This document shows, one piece after another, positions 17,238-28,004 of a DNA stretch of 64,000 bases; within the stretch, counting starts at the first letter, position 1, and each line of letters begins with the position of its first letter. The notes under the pieces are model-generated. The model had not been told where the DNA came from. It saw only the letters and a list, made by a program, of their open reading frames with translations, and searched no databases. Origin of the DNA: an uncultured Candidatus Saccharibacteria bacterium (GTDB taxonomy: Bacteria; Patescibacteriota; Saccharimonadia; Saccharimonadales; Saccharimonadaceae); NCBI GenBank assembly GCA_949101405.1, contig CARYFM010000005.1, positions 1 through 64,000 on the forward strand, read 5' to 3'. A program made the translations under genes and the position numbers.

Positions 17238-19010
17238 ATGAATAAGGAAGTTATTTATTTGGAGCCGGAGGATGATATCACCGACATCTTGTCCAAGCTT
17301 CAGCGGGCTGAACAAAAAGTCGTGGCCTTGGTGCCACCAAAAAAAGCCACTATGCTTCGTAGTGCGGTGAATATGAAGTTAGTAGCACGAGCTGCCAAAG
17401 AATGTAAGAAAGTTGCTGTGATTGTAACTGCGGACCCAGCAATTTCTAAGATGGCAATGACGGCTCAGATACCGGTCGCAAAGACCTTGCAAAGTCGCCC
17501 AGTAGTGCCGACCAAAGAGAGTTTAGAAGCGGCTCAGGCAGAAGAACAAGTGATTGATGAAGATCTGGCCGATGCTAGCGATAAAGCTGAGTTGGATAGC
17601 CTTAAAGCTAAAGCCAAAACGCCTGCAGTGGGTACTAAGAGCGCTTCTGAGAAGGTTTCGGGTAAAGACGCCGATACTATCGAGCTAAGTGAAGAAAGCC
17701 TTGAAAACGGCTCTAAAGGGGCTAAAAGAGGATCTGAAAAGGGACAAAAGGGCGATTCTAGCAAAAAAGTGCCTGATATTACCAAATATCGCAAATGGAT
17801 CATTGCTGGTGTTGCTACAGCCGTTTTATTGATAATTTTCGGTGTTTGGGCTCTCGTTTTTGCTCCAGCCGTCAAAATTACTGTCGCAATGAGTACAACT
17901 TCCAATAACTTCTCTGAGGAGGTACGTTTTACCTCTGATCCATCCGCTGAAAATATTACCGAGGGCGTACTTTATGCCCATAAGGCTACCTTTGAGCCTG
18001 AATATAGTGAAAACTTTGAGGCCACCGGCAAAGAAGATCGCGGCGAGCGCGCTACTGGTACAGTTAGTCTTAAAATGATTTTTAAGCCAACCAGTGGTAC
18101 TGCCGCCAAGATTGGTCTGGCTAAGGGGGCTAAGCTTACCGCTACGACCGCTGATGGCAAAGCCGTGGTTTACACATTGGATGAAGACTACAGCGCCTCT
18201 TTTGATGGTACAGATAATGGGGTGAGTGAAATCCAGAGCGCAGGCTGGAAATGTACTGGCTCAGCCCTAGCAGGCATTTCCCAGTGTAGTTTGACGGTTA
18301 GTTCCGCTAAGGTTACTGCCGCGGCAGCTGGAGAAGACTATAACATCGGCGCTGGTCGTCAATGGAATAGTATTACTGATGATGACGAGAATATCACAAT
18401 CAGTAATTCTGGGGCTTTTTCCGGTGGTAGCTCAAGAGAAGTAACAACAGTCACACAAGCTAATCTTGATAGTGCCAAAGAGCGGATTTTGGCTAGCCAC
18501 GCTTCTGAGGGGCGCTCTTTACTTCTCGAGCAGGTTAAGTCTGACGATGTGGTTGTAATTGAGTCTAGTTTTGCTTCTGAAGCTGGCGATGTCAAGTCGA
18601 ATCCTGCTTTAGGTGCCGAAGTAGATGAAAATGCTAAACCTGAAATTACCGTAAAGGCTATCTATTCAGTCTACACTATAGATAAGACTAAGATCGAAGA
18701 GTATATCAAAGCCAAAATGACTGTGGCTGATGACCAAAGAATCTACTCTGTAGGTGAACCATATTTTGAGCGTTTTACCAGCATTGAAGAATCGGCACGC
18801 CTCAAGACCGTAGTTAAAACTGGACCTACTGTCACCGAAGAAACGATTCTGGATAAGTCTAAGGGCCGTAAGATTGGCGAAGTGCAGTCATTATTGCGCT
18901 CCATCAACGGTGTTAGTTCAGTCGATATTGCTCCATCATACTTCTGGGTACGTTCTGTACCAAATGATCCCAACAAAGTTACTATTGAGCTAACGGTGGA
19001 GGATAACTAA
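17238..19010 (+). CDS. Membrane protein with cytosolic Rossmann-like domain and large external domain
   Basis: 590 residues. Residues 1-80 form an alpha/beta domain (VIYLEPEDDITDILSKLQ, VVALVPPKKATMLRS, KKVAVIVTAD) that recurs in CPR proteins. A Lys/Glu-rich linker follows, a membrane helix near residues 193-217 (WIIAGVATAVLLIIFGVWAL), and an external beta-rich domain with an ERATGTVSLK block reminiscent of baseplate-J-like surface modules. I cannot give a function. The ATG at 17238 is chosen because a TATATT -10 at 17224-17229 lies eight bases before it and the upstream open frame is not protein-like. It runs two bases before the RuvX-MltG gene, so both are probably one operon. Confidence 0.5.
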   Translation: MNKEVIYLEPEDDITDILSKLQRAEQKVVALVPPKKATMLRSAVNMKLVARAAKECKKVAVIVTADPAISKMAMTAQIPVAKTLQSRPVVPTKESLEAAQAEEQVIDEDLADASDKAELDSLKAKAKTPAVGTKSASEKVSGKDADTIELSEESLENGSKGAKRGSEKGQKGDSSKKVPDITKYRKWIIAGVATAVLLIIFGVWALVFAPAVKITVAMSTTSNNFSEEVRFTSDPSAENITEGVLYAHKATFEPEYSENFEATGKEDRGERATGTVSLKMIFKPTSGTAAKIGLAKGAKLTATTADGKAVVYTLDEDYSASFDGTDNGVSEIQSAGWKCTGSALAGISQCSLTVSSAKVTAAAAGEDYNIGAGRQWNSITDDDENITISNSGAFSGGSSREVTTVTQANLDSAKERILASHASEGRSLLLEQVKSDDVVVIESSFASEAGDVKSNPALGAEVDENAKPEITVKAIYSVYTIDKTKIEEYIKAKMTVADDQRIYSVGEPYFERFTSIEESARLKTVVKTGPTVTEETILDKSKGRKIGEVQSLLRSINGVSSVDIAPSYFWVRSVPNDPNKVTIELTVEDN

Positions 19011-19012
19011 GC

Positions 19013-20566
19013 ATGAAATTAATTGCCTTAGATGTCGGCACCAAACGTATTGGTGTAGCCAAAGCCGATTCATCAGTGCGAATTGCAGTACCTTATCCTG
19101 CCGTAGAGGTAGAGGATGGAGCTGAATTTCAAAAAATTGCTTCACTGGCGCGAGCTTGGGACATCAATAGTTTCGTCTTGGGGTTGCCACGCAATAGTCA
19201 AGGCGAGGAAACTGAGCAGAGCCGCTATGTGCGTAAGTTTGCTAAGGAGCTCAAACGTGTTGTCCCCGATGCTAAAATTTGTTTCCAGGATGAGTCGCTA
19301 ACCTCAGTTGAAGCAGAGAAACGTCTTAAAAACCGTAAAAAAGGCTATAAAAAGGGTGATATTGATTCTGAGGCTGCCACAATTATTTTGCAGGACTTCC
19401 TGGAAAAGCATGCTGGAAAACCCACCACTAAGGCAGCTGGAGCCAGGCGCCAATCCGTTAAGGCGGCTAAACCACATCGTCTACTAATGGCGCTGTTTAT
19501 TGTGATTATTTTGCTCGCTGGTGCCGCTGCCGGAGCCTATTATTACTACCTCCAGAATTTACAGGCTGTTTTTACTGATGTCGATTGCAATGATGGTGAT
19601 AATACTAGCGTAGCGGCTTGTAAACCAGTGGTTTTCGAAATTGAATCTGGTGCCGGGGTAGGCGATGTTGCCGTGGGCCTCAAAAATGCCGGATTAATTC
19701 GAAATTCAATCGTTTTTCAGATTTTTTATCGTCTGAATTATAGTGAATACACCATCAAAACTGGTGAATATGAGTTAACTAAATCAATGTCGCTAGAAGA
19801 GATAATTAGCCTAATTACTGAAGGTAAAGGCGGTGACGTTTTTACGCTTACTTTCAATCCTGGCGAAACTCTACGCGATTTGAAGGCCAAACTAGCTAAA
19901 GTGGGGTATGATAGCGCTCAAATTGATGAAGCCCTTCAGGCGCGTTATGAGGGGGCTTATAGCTGGATTTTTGAGGGACGACCGGAGGAAGCCAGCCTCG
20001 AAGGCTATCTTTATGGTGAAACCTATGAATTTTATCGTGCTGATACCGTCCAAACCATTATTGAGCGCATGCTAACAGAGATGGCAGAGGTGCTTGAGGA
20101 TAACGACCTCAAAAATAAGTTTGCTGAACACGGCCTTAACCTCTATCAAGGTATCACTTTGGCCTCCGTTGTGCAAAAAGAGGCAAATAACGCCGCAGAT
20201 CAAGCTAAGGTGGCTCGGGTGTTCTATAATCGCTTAGCTCAGGGAATGAGCCTCGGTAGCGATGTTACAACGCAGTATGCCCTAGATTTAGTAGACCCAA
20301 ATCGCGAAATTTACACTAATAATGCCGAAGCTTTACAGATAGATTCACCTTATAATACTAGATTATATCCTGGTTTACCCTATGGACCGATTTCTAACCC
20401 CGGAAAGCAAGCACTTAAGGCTACTGCCACCCCTGATAGTGATGCCTCAAACTACTTATTCTTCTTGACAGGAGACGATGGTATGATGTATTATAGTACT
20501 ACAGAGGGAGAGCACCAACAGAATATCATTAATCATTGTGCTGAACTCTGTAATGTTGCTTTGTAA
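19013..20566 (+). CDS. RuvX-MltG fusion: Holliday-junction resolvase-like domain joined to endolytic transglycosylase
   Basis: 517 residues. Residues 1-138 are a YqgF/RuvX RNase-H-like domain with ALDVGTKRIGVA (Asp7), FQDESLTSVEA (Glu94 region) and DIDSEAATIILQ (Asp118). A basic linker leads to one membrane helix (about 157-179). Residues about 205-517 are MltG/YceG: a LysM-like YIKTGEYEL segment, EGYLYGETYEF, and the catalytic block ASVVQKEANNAADQAKVARV with Glu390, then YNTRLYPGLPYGPISNPG. MltG cuts nascent glycan strands outside the membrane. The RuvX part stays in the cytosol. In many bacteria these genes are neighbours; here they are one open frame without a frameshift. Confidence 0.85.
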   Translation: MKLIALDVGTKRIGVAKADSSVRIAVPYPAVEVEDGAEFQKIASLARAWDINSFVLGLPRNSQGEETEQSRYVRKFAKELKRVVPDAKICFQDESLTSVEAEKRLKNRKKGYKKGDIDSEAATIILQDFLEKHAGKPTTKAAGARRQSVKAAKPHRLLMALFIVIILLAGAAAGAYYYYLQNLQAVFTDVDCNDGDNTSVAACKPVVFEIESGAGVGDVAVGLKNAGLIRNSIVFQIFYRLNYSEYTIKTGEYELTKSMSLEEIISLITEGKGGDVFTLTFNPGETLRDLKAKLAKVGYDSAQIDEALQARYEGAYSWIFEGRPEEASLEGYLYGETYEFYRADTVQTIIERMLTEMAEVLEDNDLKNKFAEHGLNLYQGITLASVVQKEANNAADQAKVARVFYNRLAQGMSLGSDVTTQYALDLVDPNREIYTNNAEALQIDSPYNTRLYPGLPYGPISNPGKQALKATATPDSDASNYLFFLTGDDGMMYYSTTEGEHQQNIINHCAELCNVAL

Positions 20567-20574
20567 TAGGATTT

Positions 20575-20694
20575 TGACTTGTTTATTGAGGGTGCTTACC
20601 TATATCGGGTTGTACCAGAGGCGATTCTTCAGATGAGCCTGGTGCAAGCGTGCCCAAAAGAGACAAGACAAAAGCCCCATGAAAGGCGAATATT
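20575..20694 (+). promoter_or_regulatory. Promoter and unusual leader of the LysM-CHAP gene
   Basis: TTGACT near 20574 could be a -35. The following 110 bases are rich in short complementary blocks (GGGTGCTTACC, AGGCG...GAGCCT, GGTGCAAGCGTGCCC, AGCCCCATGAAAGGCG) and have no good open frame. Wall-hydrolase genes often carry riboswitch leaders, but I could not match c-di-AMP or other class consensus. Confidence 0.3.
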
Positions 20695-23252
<2,558 letters not shown>

Positions 23253-23299
23253 AAATTCTGTTATCTTGCTTGCAGAAAATAGAAATTACCATAAAAGTA

Positions 23300-23328
23300 T
23301 TGACAAAACTGGTAATCTGTGCTACAAT
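23300..23328 (+). promoter_or_regulatory. Promoter of the 202-residue gene
   Basis: TTGACA (23300-23305), 17-bp spacer, TGTGCTACAAT with hexamer 23323-23328. Strong consensus. Confidence 0.75.
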
Positions 23329-23334
23329 GGAATC

Positions 23335-23574
23335 ATAAGCTTAATAAGGCTTGCGGATTAAATAATTTAATCCCGATTCTGCCCTACAGAATCGTAAACT
23401 GCTTATAGGCTTAAGAATATTAAAGAAAACGGCTATCTACATTTGCTATTTGCTTAACTACCCATAAAAAATAATGTAATGCTCAGCCCTGGCGGGCGAA
23501 AATGATAAATCTTTGTCAGTTTATCATTTGAGAACGAACGCCGGGTGGGTACCGGGTAGTAGGGAAAGAAAAAC
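23335..23574 (+). promoter_or_regulatory. Long structured 5' leader (about 240 bases)
   Basis: Between promoter and ATG there is no plausible gene. Visible hairpins: GATTAAAT/TTAATC, GATTCTG/CAGAATC, and AATGATAAA/TTTATCATT at about 23500-23530. The first AAGCTTA and later TAAGCCT-like blocks could pair over a distance. No Shine-Dalgarno is clear before the ATG at 23575. No known class recognised. Confidence 0.35.
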
Positions 23575-24183
23575 ATGGCAAATCAGAGATTATTTATCAG
23601 CAATGCAGATGCGTTCGCAGAGAAGCTTATCCAGGTGGGAAATAGTATGTCTACGACATACTCCTACGATGGTGATAAACTCACCTTATTCTGGAAGGGT
23701 CGCAAGATTACTGAAAGAACCGGCGTGAAATACGGTGACGCTTTTATCGTGCACTGTGATGGTTCTGAGCCCACTATTAGCAAGCTTAAAGTTCCACACC
23801 GGAATAATGACTTGTTGATGTGGCTCCTCTCCTTCAATAAGGATAACCGAGCATATAATGAAGCGACTTACCAGGATTTACTTGCGCAGCAACGCGAGGA
23901 GAATGACTGGTGGGGCTATCGCGATTGGGGCATTGAGGGCAAAGGTTATGCCTTTACTTTATGTAATCGTTCCGATTGTGGCGGCGTGCATCATATCGCA
24001 GCCTTTATTGACCGTAAGGTTGACAAGGCGCTGATAAAAGAAGTATTGCAGGGGTGGGAGCGTGGTCTCTATTGGCCACAGGATTTCGTTGAAAGGTTGT
24101 TAAAAAAGCGTTTTGGTTTTACCGACGTTGAACTCAGCGAGATTTACCCTCACAGTAACTACAATATTCCGTTAGCCGAATAA
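23575..24183 (+). CDS. Unrecognised 202-residue cytosolic protein
   Basis: A soluble protein without signal or membrane segment. The N-terminal half is beta-rich; the middle has an unusual Trp/Asp/Glu-rich stretch (REENDWWGYRDWGIEG). A CNRSDCGGVHHIAAF block contains two cysteines and two histidines that could bind metal, and the C-terminus is a basic helix (VERLLKKRFGFTDVELSEIY). I know no family. It has its own strong promoter, a 240-base leader, and a terminator, so it is likely expressed alone. It opens the accessory region next to cassette B. Confidence 0.5.
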   Translation: MANQRLFISNADAFAEKLIQVGNSMSTTYSYDGDKLTLFWKGRKITERTGVKYGDAFIVHCDGSEPTISKLKVPHRNNDLLMWLLSFNKDNRAYNEATYQDLLAQQREENDWWGYRDWGIEGKGYAFTLCNRSDCGGVHHIAAFIDRKVDKALIKEVLQGWERGLYWPQDFVERLLKKRFGFTDVELSEIYPHSNYNIPLAE

Positions 24184-24189
24184 AATTAA

Positions 24190-24258
24190 ACCCTGAGGCG
24201 TGCTCATTCGCACAAAATATACTCATTTGTATATTTTTAGCCCTCGGGGTCTTCTTTT
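24190..24258 (+). terminator. Terminator after the 202-residue gene
   Basis: ACCCTGAGG (24190-24198) pairs with CCTCGGGGT (24242-24250); the loop holds a GTATATTT-type AT-rich hairpin; TCTTCTTTTT follows. Confidence 0.6.
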
Positions 24259-24281
24259 TGAGCTGAATAAGCAATACCTCT

Positions 24282-24499
24282 CCTCACATCCCTAATACAG
24301 TACTCAGGCAGCGGAGGGGGAAACCGGACCAGCGAGCGTCCGGGCCGTGCGACGGACTGACCTCACTAGCATTGAAGTAGAGGGAGTACGCGTTGGTAGT
24401 CGACGAGTACGAGCGCGACGACCACCAGAAGCCGACGACGCCAGCGCGCCTCAAAGTGCCAGCAGTAGTAGGTAAGTGGACATACCCGCTGCGCACGAA
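24282..24499 (-). repeat. Variable lectin-like cassette B (class 1)
   Basis: 5' border TTCGTGCGCAGCGGG (24485-24499), open middle coding RSGYVHLPTTAGTLRRAG, GFWWSSRS, NAYSLYFNASEV and ARWSGFPLRCLSTVLGM, and the long class-1 3' border TGCCTGAGTACTGTATTAGG. The reading frame is intact from the GTG inside the border to a stop after GGATG. No RBS or start upstream; a divergent promoter begins 10 bases beyond the 5' border. Codons differ from other copies at synonymous sites too, so divergence is old. Confidence 0.75.
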
Positions 24500-24508
24500 G
24501 TTATATCT

Positions 24509-24537
24509 TTGACATATCATAATTGTAGTGTTATAAT
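24509..24537 (+). promoter_or_regulatory. Promoter of the 183-residue gene
   Basis: TTGACA (24509-24514), 17-bp spacer, TATAAT (24532-24537). The leader to the ATG at 24677 is about 130 bases. Confidence 0.75.
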
Positions 24538-24676
24538 GACAATTGTGAGATGACATCTCATGTACTTTGATATCTGAGACAAACCCCTTTTTAGTAGTTT
24601 GGTTGCTAAGTTTGCGTAGTTCAGAGAAATCGAACTCGCAATGCAGCAACTAAACTAGCAAAAATAAAAAGGAGAA

Positions 24677-25228
24677 ATGATGATGATTACCATTGAAAAA
24701 GGACCTACAGATGCAACTCCGGAAGTTGTGGTAAAGTTAAGCGTATCTATGACCGGAATGGAACAGGCATACGAGATGATTACTAACGCCATCACTAATG
24801 AAGGTGTAAACCAGCATGAGGACACCTGGCATCTGCGTAAAATCTTGGAAATCGGTTCAGGTGAAAAAATAGGCGACAAAATACCGGGCATTTTCTTTGA
24901 CAAAGATGAGAAACGGTATCTGTACTCCAGTCGTTCCAAGGTTCAGGGATATCGTTATTGCCCTAAGAATGGATGGTATCCGATACCGAGCGACGATTCT
25001 ACCCTGGAAACTGAGGAACAGGAGCAGTATCTTCACCGCATAGTTTTGCCGCATATCGCTATTGAAACCACTCGCCAGCTGGTAGAGAATTATCCGCCCG
25101 AAAGGATGCTTAAATTACCCGTATGTCGTGTGCAGGAATTAGTTATGCTTGGACAGCGGGCAGCCGCGCTGATGGAAGAGGACTTCAAGGATTGGGCAGA
25201 ACGCTGCCAGAAATGGATTGAGAGTTAA
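24677..25228 (+). CDS. Unrecognised 183-residue protein
   Basis: A soluble, acidic protein with mixed alpha/beta character. Visible stretches are TIEKGPTDATPEVVVKLSVS, a basic SSRSKVQGYRYCPKNGWYPI segment, and a helical C-terminus (GQRAAALMEEDFKDWAERCQKW). No motif or family recognised. The first of three adjacent ATGs (24677) follows an AAGGAGA RBS. It has a consensus promoter and a perfect palindromic terminator. It may be a transferred or mobile-region gene, judging only from its neighbours. Confidence 0.5.
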   Translation: MMMITIEKGPTDATPEVVVKLSVSMTGMEQAYEMITNAITNEGVNQHEDTWHLRKILEIGSGEKIGDKIPGIFFDKDEKRYLYSSRSKVQGYRYCPKNGWYPIPSDDSTLETEEQEQYLHRIVLPHIAIETTRQLVENYPPERMLKLPVCRVQELVMLGQRAAALMEEDFKDWAERCQKWIES

Positions 25229-25265
25229 TTGTTTTTTGTCTCATGTGGTTATAACCACAGCAGTA

Positions 25266-25291
25266 AGGGCGAGAATACGTATTCTCGCCCT
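25266..25291 (+). terminator. Perfect 26-bp palindrome terminator
   Basis: AGGGCGAGAATAC and its exact complement form a 13-bp stem after the 183-residue gene. A second hairpin GCTGGCTC/GAGCCAGC follows near 25313-25332. Confidence 0.6.
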
Positions 25292-25669
25292 GCTTAATTA
25301 TGCGACCAAGAAAGCTGGCTCTTTCGAGCCAGCAATCACGCTGATGCGCGCCCACCCTGGGGCACATTGGTTTGTTTTAATCCGCTGTTTTTGTTTTTGT
25401 TAAAGTCTCCACACTCCACTCACATTGCAGTGGAACCCCTGTGAAGCGTACCAGCTTATACTTATAATAAGCCTAAGCAGCTCAATAGTCAAGCAGAAAG
25501 CAAAAACTGTTGTATTTTTTACAACAGTTAATTTGGCGACCTAAGTGTGGAAGGTAAAATTACTTAATGTTGCCTAACCTTCTTGTCCATTATATTTCAT
25601 TAAAGAATAAGGTTTTTATACACCTAAGCATCCACCCTTTTCAACGATTATAGCATAAAAACAACGCAG
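25292..25669. other. Gene-free interval with hairpins
   Basis: About 380 bases without a credible gene. Visible: hairpin GCTGGCTC/GAGCCAGC (about 25313-25332), AACTGTTGTA/TACAACAGTT (about 25507-25531) and AACCTT/AAGGTT around 25577-25615. A minus-strand TATAAT stands near 25650. The minus-strand -10 leads to no evident gene. Confidence 0.4.
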
Positions 25670-26086
25670 ATGAACTCCGGACTTATCACTGAGCAGGCAA
25701 TCGAAAATATTGCTATGTTGCAGAGTATTTGGCAGAACGGCTATGTCAGCAAGGAGTATCAGGATGAAATCAACACAATCAGGCAGGTTGAAGGGATTTT
25801 CGCTTGGTATAACCAGCTGAAAGAAGGGGGTAAGACCTTGCCGGAAAATACCAATACTCCGGGTTATAACCCGGAGACACAGTCTGTGTTAGAAGCTGAC
25901 GATGAGGCGAATTGTCCGTTATACCGCGAGTGTTATCTGCGGATGTATCTGATACCGCAGGTGGCCAAGAAATTAGTTGACCAGTTTCAGCAGAGTCAAA
26001 AACTTGGCGATATCGAGGCAATGAAGCCTGAAACGATTGCAGCAATTGACGCAGTGATGGCGGAGGCTAAAAAGTTGATTGACTAG
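25670..26086 (+). CDS. Unrecognised 138-residue helical protein
   Basis: A soluble, mostly helical protein (IENIAMLQSIWQNGY, KEYQDEINTIRQVEGIFAWY, a Pro/Asn-rich loop, then LIPQVAKKLVDQFQQSQK and a helical C-terminus). A pair of cysteines (CPLYREC) lies after the loop. No family recognised. The ATG at 25670 has no clear RBS, and the upstream ACAACGCAGATG gives no promoter close by. Coding is supported by an even codon pattern and by length. A terminator-like hairpin follows. Confidence 0.45.
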   Translation: MNSGLITEQAIENIAMLQSIWQNGYVSKEYQDEINTIRQVEGIFAWYNQLKEGGKTLPENTNTPGYNPETQSVLEADDEANCPLYRECYLRMYLIPQVAKKLVDQFQQSQKLGDIEAMKPETIAAIDAVMAEAKKLID

Positions 26087-26135
26087 GAATTAGCACAAGA
26101 AACGCAGGAATAAAAATAAAATATCTTCTTCAAAT

Positions 26136-26172
26136 GGGGCCCGCGAGCGGCATGCTCTGGGCCTATTTTTAT
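26136..26172 (+). terminator. Hairpin terminator
   Basis: GGGCCCGCGAGC pairs imperfectly with GCTCTGGGCC around GGCAT, then TATTTTTATT. Confidence 0.6.
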
Positions 26173-26221
26173 TGCGAGGTCTTGACGACATTGGCTATGT
26201 CGTGATAAGATTATGACATAT

Positions 26222-26298
26222 GCGAATGTAGCTCAGTTGTTTAGAGCGCTTCCTTGCCAAGGAAGAGGTCGAGAGTTAGAGTCTCTTCATTCGCACCA
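26222..26298 (+). tRNA. tRNA-Gly (GCC)
   Basis: 77 bases including encoded CCA. Acceptor GCGAATG pairs with CATTCGC; anticodon stem CTTCC/GGAAG has loop TTGCCAA with anticodon GCC. D and T arms are present (TAGCTCAG; GAGAGTTAGAGTCTC, where the T-loop starts with TAGAGTC in place of TTCGA, a small deviation). A TTGACG -35-like box lies near 26182. It stands inside the accessory region. Confidence 0.9.
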
Positions 26299-26343
26299 TA
26301 TTAGGACGTCACGTTTGATACAAAACGATATCCATTAAGCCTA

Positions 26344-26393
26344 CATAAGCCAAAAGAAAACCCCTATAAAATGGGGTTTTCTTTTGGCTTATG
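26344..26393. terminator. Perfect 21-bp stem hairpin
   Basis: A 21-bp perfect stem with an 8-base loop, arms ending GAAAACCCC and GGGGTTTTC. It can act on both strands. It follows tRNA-Gly by 45 bases. Confidence 0.75.
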
Positions 26394-26537
26394 TATAAGT
26401 TTAATCCACTGAGTGATAAAATCATCAATAAATTCGGTGATAGGCAAATAAGAAATCAGAGCCTCATTCTACACGTTGCACCCAATCTTTATCATTTGCA
26501 CCCGTTTGCACCGCTACTGCACCTGTGCGGAGATGGG
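26394..26537. repeat. Gene-free interval with TTGCACC repeats
   Basis: Contains TTGCACC three times and TGCACC once between about 26477 and 26523, irregularly spaced, then a hairpin GGAGATGGG/CCCATCTCC (about 26529-26552) that overlaps the stop of the minus-strand gene. No promoter or known site recognised. Confidence 0.4.
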
Positions 26538-27032
26538 CTATATCCCATCTCCTCTGGCCACGGCAATCCCCCGGAGGAATCCCTGCTCAAACACGGCATA
26601 CTTGGTATCGTTAACGCAGGCACATAGCGTATCTATGGCAGCTTCAAGGTGCCCTTCAGGGATATGCTCTTTGAGAATATCTACCACCTGGTCTGTCCTG
26701 TCAAGGTCACTTACCATCAGAGTGGAATATTCTGAGCGGATATGTTCCTCAATCTGGCTTTTACCATATGGCCGCTCACTGCCGATAAATAATCCCATCG
26801 CCAGCCGGAACCCATAGATAAATCCCTGATGCTCATTAGTGCAGGCTACCTCGGCAATCATTTTCTCCAGCTCCAGCCACTGCTTCCTGGCCTCCTCCGT
26901 ATCCTTGCTCAGATACCCATTCATAATGCAGGCTTTGACTTTGTCCCTTGCTTTTTCTGCTTCTGGCAGGTCTTTATAGTCTATATCATTGATTAAGCTG
27001 CTATAAAGCCTGTCGATTGTACTCATACTCAT
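26538..27032 (-). CDS. Unrecognised 164-residue helical protein
   Basis: Mostly helical and soluble: an acidic N-terminal helix region (RLYSSLINDIDYKDLPEAEK), ARKQWLELEKMIAEVACTNE, and the block HQGFIYGFRLAMGLFIGSE. This glycine-containing block resembles the GFxxGFRLGxRLM signature of small DUF6809-type proteins of Firmicutes and their phages, a resemblance by eye. RBS AAAGGATGG precedes the ATG at 27032. A GTTCCGGGT/ACCCGGAAC hairpin lies in its leader (27060-27083). Transfer from Firmicutes is possible. Confidence 0.5.
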   Translation of the reverse strand: MSMSTIDRLYSSLINDIDYKDLPEAEKARDKVKACIMNGYLSKDTEEARKQWLELEKMIAEVACTNEHQGFIYGFRLAMGLFIGSERPYGKSQIEEHIRSEYSTLMVSDLDRTDQVVDILKEHIPEGHLEAAIDTLCACVNDTKYAVFEQGFLRGIAVARGDGI

Positions 27033-27246
27033 ATTTATCCCATCCTTTCCTGAATCTCTGTTCCGGGTTCATTTACCCGGAACAACCTATTTTTACGATG
27101 GTTATATCTATCACTCTGAACCGCCCAAAACACAAGTCTTTTCTGCCCGCAAAAATATACAAAGATTCTGGAGTAATATTGGTGGTTATGATGGGGCAGG
27201 CATGGTGTTTCTTGATTGTATTCAAATTGTGCCACAGATTGATATC

Positions 27247-27458
27247 TTCGTGCGCAGCGGGGATATTTATCTACCGGCCACTGGAACTTTTAGGGATGCT
27301 GGCCAGTACGGCTACTGGTGGTCATCACGCTCATATTCGACGGTTACAGATGCATATCGCCTCGGCTTCCATGCTACTATCGTAAGCCCATCCCTCAGCC
27401 TCGCCCGCTGGTACGCTTTCCCCCTCCGCTGCCTGAGTACTGTATTAGGGATGTGAGG
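27247..27458 (+). repeat. Variable lectin-like cassette C (class 1)
   Basis: 5' border TTCGTGCGCAGCGGG (27247-27261); middle coding RSGDIYLPATGTFRDAG, GYWWSSRS, DAYRLGFHATIV and ARWYAFPLRCLSTVLGM; class-1 3' border ending GATGTGAG. The open frame extends upstream of the border to an ATG at 27202 (MVFLDCIQIVPQIDIF), but no RBS stands there. It lies tail to tail with cassette D (58 bases apart). Its end CGCTGGTACGCTTTC matches cassette F, a sign of shared or exchanged segments. Confidence 0.75.
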
Positions 27459-27515
27459 AGGATGTGCATTTTTTGTGCCGAGAGTTTGGCTATGAGGGAG
27501 AAGAATACAGATACC

Positions 27516-27875
27516 AAAAGATCGGCACCCCGCCGCGGCATACACAGCCCAGCGGAGGGGGAGACCATGCCAGCGATTGGCGTTGGTATTTAGATTGAGC
27601 TGGGACTGTTGGATGTAAGGACGCCAGGCACGGTCTGAGGTATCAGCTGCGGACGACGACCACCAGGCTCCAAGGTCGGCAGCGTCCCGCCAGGAGCCTG
27701 CAAGTACATTAGCCCACCCGCTGCGCACGAAACAGGGAAGGCAAATGCAGAAACAAAATAACCAGCCAACTGAATCCAGGAAGCCTTTTTATGAGGCCCG
27801 GACCATAGCCAGGACGGTCTTCCAACCTCTTGCTATTTCTTTTGATAGTTGGAGAGTAAGACTTCACGATCTTTT
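27516..27875 (-). repeat. Variable lectin-like unit D (class 2)
   Basis: A 360-bp unit bounded by AAAAGATCG (27867-27875 on the minus strand) and CGATCTTTT (27516-27524). It contains the RSG border near 27728 and codes RSGWANVLAGSWRDAADLG, AWWSSSAADTSDRAW and NRWHGLPLRW. The 3' border is GCCGCGGCGGGGTGCCGATC, read in a different frame from other class-2 copies. The WSSR motif is WSSS and AYxL is AWRP, so it is diverged. Upstream lies leader X; the unit is head to head with E. Confidence 0.75.
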
Positions 27876-27960
27876 GTCGGAGAACCTTCAGCTGGCGGAG
27901 GAGTGAGCTCTGGCCGCTCTTAGTTCCCGTGGGGAAACATCCCCACGCCTTTATTGTAGC
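27867..27960 (-). promoter_or_regulatory. Leader X of unit D
   Basis: Minus strand: -10 GCTACAAT (27953-27960), hairpin GTGGGGA/TCCCCAC (27929-27946), then AGAGCTCACTCCTCCGCCAG, GGTTCTCC and AAAAGATCGTGAAG. Shared with E, G, I and J. It includes ACTCCTCC, complementary to a Shine-Dalgarno site. Confidence 0.6.
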
Positions 27961-28004
27961 ATGGCGGGTTTTCCACTTCTTCATTGGTAGGTCTAAGATG
28001 GCGC

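Noticed and set aside
20575..20694. c-di-AMP (ydaO) riboswitch
   Set aside because: Position before a wall hydrolase is suggestive, but I could not line up the conserved ydaO core.
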